Positions 23,290 to 35,700 of a DNA stretch of 64,000 nucleotides are shown here, piece after piece (position 1 is the stretch's first letter; every line of letters begins with the position of its first letter). The position numbers and the translations under genes were made by a program. Location: the NCBI RefSeq assembly GCF_965363235.1, contig NC_134851.1:35554321-35618320 (forward strand). The letters run 5' to 3'. The notes under the pieces are model-generated. The model ran no database searches. It saw only the letters and a list, made by a program, of their open reading frames with translations, and had not been told where the DNA came from. This DNA comes from Mytilus galloprovincialis. Lineage: Eukaryota > Mollusca > Bivalvia > Mytilida > Mytilidae.

Positions 23290-23689
23290 CATGATACCAT
23301 ATTACATTTTTTTTTATTATACTTCACGTTAAAATGCCATATTTTGATTGGATTAAACGAGGGTGTTAATTTACTCTATCACATGGCTGAGCGGGTGACA
23401 ATTTTTTTTAATGTCACCCTCTAGTCTAGACCAACCCAAAATCGATTATTTAAAGGACAATGAATTGAATTTACATCAAGTAATTAAAAAAAAATGCTTA
23501 AGTGCTACGTTCTGACTCAGATTTTATTATTTGACTGTCCTGAAAATGAAAGAAAATAACATCTTGCCATATTTTTTTTCTAATACCCGTAACGTTGTTA
23601 TATGTAATTAAAAATACTTTTGAAAAAAATAATCTGTAAAAGACAATAACGATAGGACTTTCAGTATAATAGTAAATTAAATAACACAT

Positions 23690-24660
23690 AGCTGAGAGGA
23701 TGATAAAGCAGATTGGTTCCTCCGCCTTATTTTCAGACTTATACCTTGAACTGGTTATAAGCGATCTGAATACCAGAATCGATGACAAGCGAGACGATTT
23801 TATTTTTAAAATTATTGGTTTACCTCCAGTGGGCTACCTTAGAAACAACTCATCTGTATATGTGATATACACTTCCCAACTCATTCGGTATTCAAGAGCT
23901 TGCAGCTGCTACTCAGACTTTGTAAACGTCACTTGTGTCTGAGCAGAAGGCAAATGGGCAAAGGTTGTGTAGAAGAATGTCTAAAAGTGTTCATTGGAAG
24001 ATACCAAGACCTTGCTGATAAATATTCCGTATTAAATTCACAAATAATACATGATGGTCTTGAAGTATAGATTATACGTACTGACCTTGTTTGTCATATT
24101 AATTCGTGTTGAGGTGTCCTTGATTTTTCCTTGTATATTTTAACCTTTACTGTTTAGTCCATTTTTGATTATATACAAATGAAGTGGCTCGGTACTTATA
24201 CATCCCGCTATTGGGTTATTGTGCTACGGTCAATTTTGAATAATTGTCTTTCATTTTTGCTTATGTAGTTTGTCTATAGGCCAATTTTGTGTTTCCTTGT
24301 TGAAACAGGTATTTGTTAATTAGTGATTACGTTTATATTACAATGTTGACTTCTGTATCCTCGTTTTTTGACGTTTTTACCTAATATGTCTTGTTGTTTT
24401 GCTCCAATAGTGTTGTAAATACATTTGGATAATGCAATTCAAATGGAAAGGTTTAGCTAGCTGTAAAACCTGATTTAGTCAACCATTGTTTTACAAAAGG
24501 AAATGCCTGCACAAAGTCAGGAATATGATAAATGATGTCTATTCCATAGATTTGTTTTAGCTTTCGATTTTTCCATTTTTTAAAGGACATTTCGTTTTGA
24601 GTTTCCCTTGCAGTTCGTTATTTTTGTTATTTTATTTTTTACAGGATCCTGATTTAGAGA
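23690..24660 (+). mobile_element. Fragment of an RT-type retroelement, C-terminal coding end and 3' tail
   Basis: An open stretch encodes SALFSDLYLEL, DDKRDDFIFKIIGLPP and YTSQLIRYSRACSCYSDF. These match the C-terminal region of reverse-transcriptase proteins abundant in mussel genomes (forms such as YGVYISQLIRYARACS, recalled rather than searched). The following 3' region runs to a tail with AAAGTCAGGAATATGATAAA and ends in T-rich sequence before ACAGGATCC. It is an old fragment, probably LINE-like. Confidence 0.6.
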
Positions 24661-24863
24661 CCAGTATACACAGAATATGGTGGTGTTAAACAGTTTTGCT
24701 GACGACGAACTCCACCTAAGCTTGAACAAATATGTAACACGACAAAATAAGAGCAAACTATTGAAATCAGTTGAAGAGAACGGTTAGCTCATCAAAAGGA
24801 TTCACAGCACAATAAAAAGAACTATCAGAGAGTACACAGGTACTAAAAGCTAGTTCAAAGGAA

Positions 24864-24975
24864 TATGACAGTTGTTATCCTTTCGTTTGACGTGTTTCAG
24901 CTTTTGATTTTGCCATTTGATTAGGGACTTTTCACGTAGTGCAGTATTTTTGCGATTTTACTTTTTTTCTGTAAC
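24864..24975 (+). repeat. Retroelement tail repeat
   Basis: GGAATATGACAGTTGTTATC, GACGTGTTTCAGCTTTTGAT, TTTGCCATTTGATTAGGGAC and a T-rich end. The same tail is at 24525-24650 and 53255-53400, all on the plus strand. Confidence 0.65.
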
Positions 24976-25139
24976 AGCTATGATTCACAAACAAGTTTTA
25001 ATAAATTGTTTTTCTAACATAGGAATGCAACAAAAGAACCAAAATGTTGAAATTTTTCAAGAGTACCAAAAAAAATGTTTTTTTGGGAAAAAGTCTCATT
25101 TCGGTTGTGAATTTGAATTCAACACGTAGCAGTTACGTT

Positions 25140-25330
25140 CGACTCCAATCCAATTTGACAAAGATTGATAGTTTTCCCGCTGAAGGTGTTACACCATGTA
25201 TCATCGTACAGCGGATATAGGTACTAACCAAGCGGGAGTTAGTGGTTCTCTCCGTGCATTCTGCCTTCCTCGGCTAATATAAATAACACTGAACGCCACA
25301 ATAAAGCCAATAGACAACTTTCGAGTTCGA
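25140..25330 (+). repeat. SINE-like repeat sharing a GGTTCTCTCCG core
   Basis: Contains TAGTTTTCCCGCTGAAGGTG and TAGTGGTTCTCTCCGTGCAT followed by CTGCCTTCCTCGGCTAATAT and AACGCCACAATAAAG. The core matches, inverted, the body of the tRNA-headed SINE at 63440-63860 (GGTGGTTCTCTCCGAGTAAT, CGGCTTCCTCCACCATAAT on its minus strand). No tRNA-like head is visible here. Confidence 0.55.
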
Positions 25331-25339
25331 TGCATATAA

Positions 25340-26720
25340 CGATAAAATATATGTGCACTAAACGATGTCAATTCATATATAAAAACTTAAGGGTAGCTGG
25401 TATATTTATGAATTATGAGTGATGATGAGTTAGTGGTTATGATAAGCATGGGTCATATTTTAAATATTGTTTATAAGTATAGGTCATTCTTTCTTAAATA
25501 TTTATATAACTATAGGTACTGAATTTCATTGAATGTTATATTAAAATGGGTACGTTTTTTGAGGCAAAAATGGCACACCCCTACCAAAAAAATATCGAAG
25601 TTACCCCCCCCCCCCCGTGTGCACGTCAATTTCATATTGGCTATCATACCAAATCTGCTTATTCTGATATAGTATTTGACCCTTAAATTGGTTATCTTTT
25701 ATTAGTTATGCATATCGATTCACTAGCAATATTCACGTACATTTAGATCAGTCCTGATGATTAAACAATACTTTCAGTGGAGAATCCAAAAAAAATCATA
25801 AAGAGGGCTACTGACTGCCTAAGATGGGACCCGCTACAGTCATGCTTAAGTGATTCCCAAAATAAACCATTTTTCTACACACAAAAAAGGGGGGGTGGTC
25901 TGCTAAAATCCGATTTCGATCACCAGTATTTTTTTCACTTCTTTTTAGAAGCAAAAAAAGGATAGTGAAAATAGTATGCTGAAATATAAAGATGAGAAAT
26001 GATTAAAAAGAAACAGGGAAATAAAGGACTTCAAGATGTTTTTTTGCAATCCCTTTTCGACTTGATTATTTGTATTTTTCCTCTTTATTTGCTTTGCTGT
26101 CATGACTTACTTTGGCTTGTTAATGAACTTCAATAGACGGGGTTTTTGTTTTTTCCTAAACAAATATTCTGATTCCAATTCAATTTGATTAAAAGGCCAA
26201 AAAATATATTCTGAATCCAGATTTCCCCCACAACTTGTTGTTTAAAATTTAAAAAAAAGATTGATAGCGTCGAAAAACACCCCAAAAATGAGATTCGAAC
26301 AAAAAACCATAACCTCCCTCTCCCTTTAAACTTTTAATGGTTGCTCCCTAAGTAAATATTAACACGATGCTTGTGTCTGACTGCTATTTGCCACAATGTG
26401 AATATATATTGTTTACATTAAACAGATTGAAATTTGAAGAAACACATTAACTGTCTTTTATAAGAAGACCAAAGGGTTAGACAATACGTAATCTAAATCT
26501 TAATTTAAAAAAACCATGTTTTCTACGTATACGAAGATGTTTCTGACGATTTTTGCTAGTTGAATGCCGCACAATACATATTGCATTTAACACAATATGT
26601 ATTTTTATTCCGTAATATGGATGGTATTGTCAAGTGACCTTTTTGTTTGAAAGCAAGTGTTAATTAAACGTTTCCATGGCAACATATTAAGTAAAGTTAT
26701 CAAACCTGTAACTGAAAAAG
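25340..26720. other. Intergenic, simple-sequence and fragmentary repeats
   Basis: Includes C-runs (about 25604) and G-runs (about 25889) like those in the MITE at 16107. Otherwise AT-rich with no supported gene. It precedes the first coding exon of the plus-strand gene, so a promoter and 5' UTR should lie here, but I cannot point to a TATA box or start site. Confidence 0.4.
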
Positions 26721-26733
26721 ATGTTATTTGAAG

Positions 26734-29700
26734 ATGGGCAGTTCTTGCAGCAGTTCTGTCGGTGAGTTGAATTTAAATCATATAACATTTTGTGAAAGTG
26801 TCTATGACTATGAATAAAGAGTGTTTTCAGAAAAAAAATTATTATCCACTTGAAGGAATGAAGGTGAAAACTGTAAACAACTATCAATCTTTCAAACGAA
26901 CAGTTCAGTTCTGTTCAGTGTCTTGTATATATATGCCTCCATTAATGGTGGAGCACTACCAATAGGGTATAATTTTAACAACTATATACACCTTAAAAAA
27001 CATAAGGAAACATTTAATTATGTACAGATGACTGAATTTAGGTATTAATAATTACTAGATAATTAATATCATAATTTATTCATAGGATATTAACTATCAA
27101 ATTTATTTTTAAGGCCATCGTTCAATAATAAAAGAAAAGTAGTTGCCTCGCATCTCTATTTTTATCAAAATACTGCATGTAAATTCTAGTACTGACGGTG
27201 GTTCGTAAAGAGTCGTTGCTGAATACATTTTTTTATCATGAAGCGTCCACATATTTACAATTTCATATTAGAAAATATCGCTACTCTACATAAGAAATGT
27301 TTGTTTGTTTCCTTAACAATTGGGGGAATTAAAACACTTTCATAGTTATTCTGGTAGTTCTTTCATTAATAGAAAGATTTGAATTTGAAATGTGGCTGTA
27401 CCTGTTGAATTCTTATTAAAAAAAACGGGATATCATTGACCTATAACTGCTTAAGTTCGTGTCATTTTGAACTCTGTAGGATAGTGCCCTAATTTTACAT
27501 CAAGACATGTTAGAAATGGCTGTGTTTACTTAGTTTTCATTATTTGCTTTTCCATCTAAAATGTCGTGTATATGTTTCTTATTTGTATGACATGCATATT
27601 GCAATATTTCCATATGGAAAAAAACTCCATTTATAAGTTTTTCATAATGAAAACATATCGCTATTCTACCTAAAATATATCGCATACACGTATTAAGTAA
27701 ATTATATGTATAATTATGGCTTAAAGTGTCATCGAAAACATTGAAAGTTTTTGTTAAATATATCCTAGCATTAAAAAGGAAAAACAATTGTTCTAATATT
27801 ACTGAAAAATTCTTCTTATTTTTCTTTACAAAAATATGATATTCGGCTGCAATTTTTCCCACAGTGCCACTCATTTACAAAAGAATTTTTTTTTTCTATT
27901 TACACTTTCCATGACTATTAATTTACCTTCAGAGTTTATCGGTTATATAAAGGCACTCCCATAGTATTATACAGAGTATATAAATAAGAAGTTTACACCA
28001 TTCATCGACTTTCAGCTCATATTCAATTTGGTTTGTGAATAATAAAAAAATGTAGCATGTGTGTGTTAATAAGTACCGTGTAACGAATGGTTTCAAAAAG
28101 AAACTTAACGTGACTTATTATTTCTGAGTGAGATTTCTGTTTTCCAATGTCAAGAGCCTCGTTGTTGTTATTATTGTTTAATGTTGTTGTCGGAAATAGT
28201 GGTGACAAATATCTTAGGGAGATGTCATTTAATTTTTATTGGAAGGGTGTGTGTCTCGGATGAAATTTGAAGAAAAATAAGCAGCACAGGAGTTTTGAGA
28301 AAAAAAGACAGGAGTACAATTTATGTGCAAAGTCAGGATATCTAATAAAAAATAAAGTGAAAATAAAAAGGCAGAACAGATATAACATCTAAAGAAAAAA
28401 ATCAACCTAGTGTCCCCTAATAAAAATCAAATTGTAGCTTTAGCCTATGTTAATCAGTCAATATCTCTTTCTGTTTCTCAAGGTAATGATGTACAACAGG
28501 CAACCAGTCCTCCTATTTCCTCATTGAAAAATTCTACTGCAGAAAACAGGATTGTGAGTAATAATCTTTAAATTTATTCATTTATGAAATTTATTCATGC
28601 ATTTTTGTTTTTTCTACACATTTTCCAAAATATTATGATCACATTAAACACTTCTTATTATATAAAATAATGGTCAATGATGTTTCAATGAATACATTTC
28701 TCATAGACACCATGTACCAGGATTACAATTGTGTACGCCAAACGAGCGTTTCGTCAACAAAAGACTCACGAATGACGCTCGAATAAAAAAAAACTATAAG
28801 GACGAACAAAGTAAGAAGTATTTAACATTCAGGACCCATAATTGCAAATACAGATAACTAAAGGTAATTTATTCCTGGAGTACAAAATCCTTAATTGTAT
28901 TACATATATTTTGTAAACAAATAATTCAGAAGCATGACTATATCAATGATAATCAATGTCAACAAAGTGCTGACTACGTAGCTGGACAAAGTAGACGGAT
29001 TACTCTTCATTAAAAAGATTTTGTTTTCTCCGAACAGCAGCGCCTGCATATGGAGTATATAGCTCCCAATTGATACAATATTCCAGTTCTTGTATTTCCT
29101 ATCATGGTTTCCTTGATAAACGTGCTACTGACAAGAAAGCTTTTAAACCAAGACTTTCAAGTTACGTGAAGTTGACGTCATCCTTTCCTTTGTTTTACAA
29201 GAGCCATCACGAGTCGGTTTATAAACTACAACCCTGTCCCACAATCCCCGATTTTGACCTACTTATTATTACCGGGTTTTTACTAACATGAGAAACATGA
29301 CAGGTGTCATACTTGTCATACTCTGCCTACCCTTCTACAGCACCTGAGACCACTCCCACTTTTGGGTTGGGATCGTGTTGCTCAGTCTCAGTTGTCGGTG
29401 TTGTGTTTTGTGTATTGTTGTTTGTGTGTGTCTGTTGATCACATGTGGCGTTGTTAAATTATTTTAGACTTATGTATGGAACGCCATGACTGTCTTCTGA
29501 TGTTTAATATGTTCAGTGCTTTATACACAAGTAGTATTTATATTATGTTCAGTAGTTTTCATGATATTATATTCAGTAGCTTTGACATTATGTTCAGTAG
29601 TTTTGAACATAATATGAAAAAAAAACTACTGAACATAATATGAATACTATTAAACATAATGCACAAAGCACCAAACACATTGAACAATCCACATAAGAAG

Positions 29701-32700
29701 ACAGTCATGACGTTCCATCCTTATGAGTGTGAATGTCTCTTTGGTATTTTTGCCTCTCTTCTGTGTGTCTTTTCTGTCAGTTTTCTGATAATAAATGCAT
29801 TGAAAATGCGAAGCGGAATCCACTCACAAGTAATACAATTAATAAGCCCTGTTTTTCTTTTATTCTGAACCATTAAGCTTGTTTTAAACCTTTTTATGGT
29901 TAACAATTATTTAACAAGTCGGTCATAACCCTTATGCGGTTAAATGGTTAGACCATTTCAACCGGAAACAAATGTTTTAGATATTTTCAAAGTGGTTTAT
30001 AGCTTAAATGTTATTTTTCCTCAACTGTTTCGTTTGGTATTTTTTCTCCCTTTTAACATGTTTAAGGTTTAAGCTTACACATGTTTAAGGTTGCTTTACA
30101 CCAGTCACTAGTTTTCGTACTAATATTAAAAAACAGGCCTTATTGTCAAATGTGCTGGTTCCAAAAAGTGGGTCTCATTCGGGAGGTGGGGATCAGATCT
30201 CGGATCCCGCTTATTGTTTAGTGTGAATCCCGCATTTCGGTGCCATAATAGCGCATGTGATTTCCCGTGTCCCGCCGGACTTCGTTTCCCGTTTTCAAGC
30301 TTAATTATTCGACTTTCACGTGTCACGCTTTTAAAAATCGGCCCATCCCGCGTAACGCATAGACCCCAATGAACCCCACCATAAAGACTGCATGCACAGG
30401 AAGGAGTCTTCTGGCAAATATCTACTCTTTATCTGAGTATCTAGATGGGCAATACAGAATAATTACCAAAACAATTAAGAAAAGGGGAAAATGAGCCAAA
30501 AATATATATTACACAGAATGGCTTTCTATGATTATTTTTGTTTTGGCTGGTTTTGTAAATGACATACATCCACGTCCAATATTCTTTTTATGTATGAAAC
30601 TTTTTTTATTTCAAAATTAACCAAATTCCATTTCATTTCAGAGTACCTGGTTTGACATCCACACCATTACCAAAAAACTGAGTTTAAAAAGGCGGAAGTA
30701 CAACATACAACTAAGGGGATCTATTTATAACTCGGACGATGGCGATTTCATAACGAATCCCATAGCTATTTTGAAAATTAATATTGATGTAACAAAGAAC
30801 TCGAGCTCGTCGTATGGTAAAATCTCACCAATCAAAAAGAGTCATGGTGTTCTTAAAGATCCATCTGTGGATTGGGGAGAGCTGCGCATCCAAAAACAAG
30901 GTACTATAGTAGTTGATACGCTGTGACGGATTCAAAGCGAGAGCGGGGGTGTTCGTCAACAATGTACGCTCTCACCTTTCTCCGTTTTATCATGGATTTT
31001 TTTAATGGTTTTAATCATTGATGAAGGTCGTACAGCGACCTACAAAGAGTAGGTCTAGTAAGACCTCTTTTCGGCCCGAAAATATAGCACTTTAACAAAA
31101 TTGTTAAAATGTAAACTTTCAGTTATTTATTTAAAAGGAGAAAGCTTCTGCTACATAAATATGGGCTGTTTTTGACAATACAATGCACTTATATTGGGTA
31201 CTAGCATCATAAATTCTTGCTTAATTACTGAAATCGTCACAATTTTAGCAATTTAGTAAAATTTTAGACGGTTTCCGTCTTAAATGGAAGTGGCCGCTTT
31301 TGTGTTCATTCTTAATATTGAAATGTAAGTTGTTTGATGATAATAAATAACATATATAAACGTCGAGGAGGAACACGGATGCGGCTACTTTCACGTATGA
31401 CAAAAACCATGTGAAAAGTGACATTTTTTGGCATATATATATATTTGATAGATTTTGCGTATTTAAGCTTGAATCGGAGCGTTTTTAATGAGCAAATCAG
31501 TTAAAATCTTTCACATAAGCTTATTGAATCAACTGAAATAGACACTTAAGTGTTTAAAATGTGTGCGAAATATTTTGTGAGATGGGCTTGAAATTTGAGG
31601 CCAAAATCGTCCCTTACCGGACCTACTCCTTTTATGATCTACGTCATGACGTCTCATTATGTTCGTTATATATACATGTACATGTACTGCTATAATATTA
31701 CGCATCCAAAATTCCAAAATTCCAAAAGGCTTTGGCTAATATTACGCATCCATAATTCCAAAATCCCAAAAGGCTTTGGCATGTTTGGCAAATACAGCTA
31801 AGGTACTAGTAATTAATAATATTATAATTCATGGGATAAAATGTGAAAGCTGTCAACGTTTGGAATGTGTTTTTTTCTTATTATTATTATCAATGCCTTT
31901 ACTCTCTTCTGAAACTCTAGTCTTTAATCTACTGATATATGAATTTGTCGGAAAACATAGTTATGCATTAGAACGTGGCAGTCTACGCCAAGAGGTTAAT
32001 GCGTAAGTATAAATGTTTAATTTTGTTTTGAAAGATTTTGGATTTACTGTATGGTATCAAGATAGAAATATTACAATTGTTTTCCATTCGTTTGATGTGC
32101 TTGGCAGGGGCAGATCCAGCCATTTTAAAAAGGGGGGGGGGTCCCAACCCAGGATAAAGGGGGGGTTCCAACTATATGTCCCCATTCAAATGCATTGATC
32201 GGCCAAAAAAAAGGGGGGGTCCAACCCCCGGAACCCCCTCTGGATCCGCCACTGCTTGGGCTAAAGGAATGTTTATGTTTTGAATTTTCATTGAGTTCGG
32301 AATTTGTGTTACATTACTCTTTTCATTACTCGCAAAGAGCTTTTCACAAAGTTCAATAATCTGAATATTCAACGATCATATATTTTATATAAAAGGAAGG
32401 GCAGTTGTTGATTAAATAGAACATCTCTCTAAAGTTAAGATTCGATATTACGGAAGCGTATTAGGGACATAGAAAAAATAAAATTAGTAGTGTACTTTTT
32501 TTTCAAAGTCGAAATTTTGACATTTCAAATCTTAAAATTTCCACTTTAACTCGAAATTTTAACTTTTCTTATCTTGAAATTTTGACTTTCTAAAATCTTG
32601 AAATTTTGACTTTCTAAAATCTTGAAATTTCGACTTTTCAAAAAGTTGAAATTTTGACTTTTTTAGAATTCGAAATTTTGCCTTTATAAAATGTCGAAAT

Positions 32701-35700
32701 TTCGACTTTTTTAAAACTCGAAATTTCGGCTTTTTCTAAACTCGAAATTTCGACTCCTTTAAAACTCAAAATTTCGACTTTTTTTAAACTCAAAATTTCG
32801 ACTTGTTTAAACTCAAAATTTCGACTTTTCCTATGTATTTATACGTTTGCGATTACCACATTCACAGTCATTTATTTCAGCAAGCGGAGAACCGTATACA
32901 TCATAAACTTAATAAGCACATTTTAATAAACTAAACCATTTTAATTAAAAAGCTTATTTTCGACAGAAAATCTTGAATAAATAAAATATGTTTCGCGTTC
33001 AAATACATATTTCAAGTCTGGACTTCAGATATGTGTATCAAGACAACCCCATTATTCCGACACACCTATATTTCGACATACTTTTATTCAACAGTCTAAT
33101 ATATAAAGACAAGGGTTAATAGTTGTGTCATTAGAATGCAAACTTTTGGAGTTTAATCAATGTTCCAGAAAAAAGAACCATTATTTCAAAATTCCAAAAC
33201 TAGAAAACCGAGCAGCTCATTTGTTGTCCTGAATATGCATTGTATTTTTGGCTACTTGATTTACCATTGTTTAAACAAGGTAAAGTCAGTGACTTGCTAT
33301 TGGGAAACCAAACAGGCCTTTAAAACTGCGGTGCTAAATGTTCCCAGATCTGACGATTCTATGACAGTGTCGTGGGAACTAAAACATGGAATTTGGGAAA
33401 ACATTTCATTTTCTGTCAACATGCATGTTCTTTCCGAATTCAATATTAAATGCTAATCCATATATTAATTTAAGAACAAAACCAATTTCAAAATATGAAT
33501 TGCCAAAATGTGTGGATGACGCTTTAATAATTTGCGTCCATGTCTACTCCTTCTAAAATTGTAATAACTGTGTTTGAATACTAACATCAAAGTTTTAAAA
33601 GTACTAGAAAAAGTCAAAATTTCGAGATTTCAACAGTCGAAATTTTGAGATAAAATTAGAAATTTCGATTTAAAAAAAAAGTCGAAATTTTGAGTTTACA
33701 AAAAGTTGAAATTTTGAGTTTAAAATAAGTTGAAATTTTGAGTTTAAAATAAGTCGAAATTTCGAGTTTTAAAAAGTCGAAATTTTGAGTTTAAAAATAA
33801 GTTGAAATTTCGAGTTTAAAATAAGTCGAAATTTCGAGTTTTAAAAAAGTCAAAATTTTGAGTTTAAAAATAAGTTGAAATTTCGAGTTTAAAATAAGTC
33901 AAAATTTCGAGTGTTAAAAAAGTCTAAATTTTGAGTTTAAAATAATTTGACATTTCGAGTTTTAAATAAGTCGAAATTTCGAGTTTAAAGTGGAAATTTC
34001 GACTTTTTATAAGTCGAAATTTCGAGTTTCAAAAAAAGTCAAAATTTAGACTTTTCAATAAGTCGAAATTTCAAGATTTTAGAAAGTCAAAATTTCAAGT
34101 TTAAGTCAAAATTTCGGGATTTGAAAAGTCAAAATTTCAAGTTAAAGTCAAAATTTCGAGATTTGAAAAGTCAAAATTTCGACTTTGAAAAAAAAGTTCA
34201 CTGCCAATTTAATTTTTTCTATGTCCCTAATACGCTTCCGTACGATATTGACTTTTCTTTTATAACTTTCCTATTTTCTTCCATTGAAAGTATATAAACT
34301 TATAAATGGAATGAGAAATTAACACTTGAAGGTCAAACGTTCACTCCTTGGATCTACTGAAACACCATGAATGAAAAGGTGAAGGTTAATTTATTGAAAA
34401 ACATGAAAGTTTGAATTATGATGGATGCACACACGCACACACACCCATACATACATACGAAAAAATAGCAGGAAATAATGTTCATAATTATTTTGATATG
34501 ATGATGTTTTATTGATTTATGGTTGCTTAATGTCCAATGGCAAATATTTTATGCATGTTCAGTGCGATTTTGAAGAAGAAGATCTGAGTAAAATAACTGA
34601 CAAGCATACCAATCAATAACAAAGTCAGGAGCCTGTAGTTCAGACAGTGGTTCTAATTGGTACATGTCCGTCATATTTTTTTTTTTTTTTTTTTTTTTGT
34701 TATTTTGTTTGTTATAAAATAGGCTGTACATTTTCTTTAAATGATTATTTTGTATCTCTCATGTCTGTGTCTTTTATAGCCGACTATACAGTATTGATAA
34801 TTTTGTATTTCTCATGTCTGTGTCTTTTATAGCCGACTATACAGTATTGAGTTTTTTGTATTTCTCATGTCTGTGTCTTTATAGCCGACTATACAGTATT
34901 GATTTTACTCATTGACGAAGGTTGTTCGATTGCCTATAATTCCGGGCGTATTGCATTTCCGCTAATTTTTCAAAATCCCAATACTACGTTTCCGCAAATT
35001 TAAAGTATACGTTTCCGCAATTTGTATTTATTACTTTTCCGCAAATTTACCTGGTAAATTGTAAATTATAAATATTTAAATATTTGAATATCATATATAA
35101 GATAAATTATTATTATTTTTTTTAATAAAGAAAAGGTTCTGATCTATCTTATATCTACAATATACTAGATATAACTAGTTGACTCTGGTAGGGATTAGTT
35201 AAACTTCATTGAGAAACCCAATGAAAATTATTTGTTTTAAAAGTGTTCACCTTATCCGTAGACATAAAAAGGTAATCACACTCAACATTTGATCACACAT
35301 AAAAATGGACCTAGTACATACAGAAACGAACAGAGGAAAAAAATGCATAATCTACGACGGATTTTCCTATAGATCGTCAAATATTTTGAAGAATGGGGAT
35401 AAAGTTTACAGGTATGTACATTTCTACAAATATTAACTTTTCTCTGAAAAAAATAATGTAAATATTTGATTTAATGTTGTAGGGGTGTATACAATTAAAA
35501 ATGGTAGAATTTGTTCATACTTTGCCAAAACGTTAATTTAGTAATCGTAGATAAGCCGAAAATATAGTGACTGAATTATTCGGGTTAGCAAAAAAGCATA
35601 ATATGAGAAAGATTCATTGAAAAATAGAAAATACTTTAGAGTTACCTCCCCTTAAAATGCTTATTTGAAAACGTTTACAAAAGCAAACATATAATTCACG

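Noticed and set aside
27530-27874. 114-codon minus-strand open frame in intron 1 of the plus-strand gene
   Set aside because: AT-driven composition, no recognised motif, no acceptor or donor that would join it to another exon.
33160-33456. 98-codon frame inside the 32450-34241 element as a transposase
   Set aside because: No DDE/DDD motif or zinc finger; too short; likely chance or captured fragment.
34751-34908. CRISPR-like array (53-base repeats)
   Set aside because: The copies are contiguous with no spacers, in a eukaryotic repeat; a plain tandem duplication. The same applies to 41151-41279.
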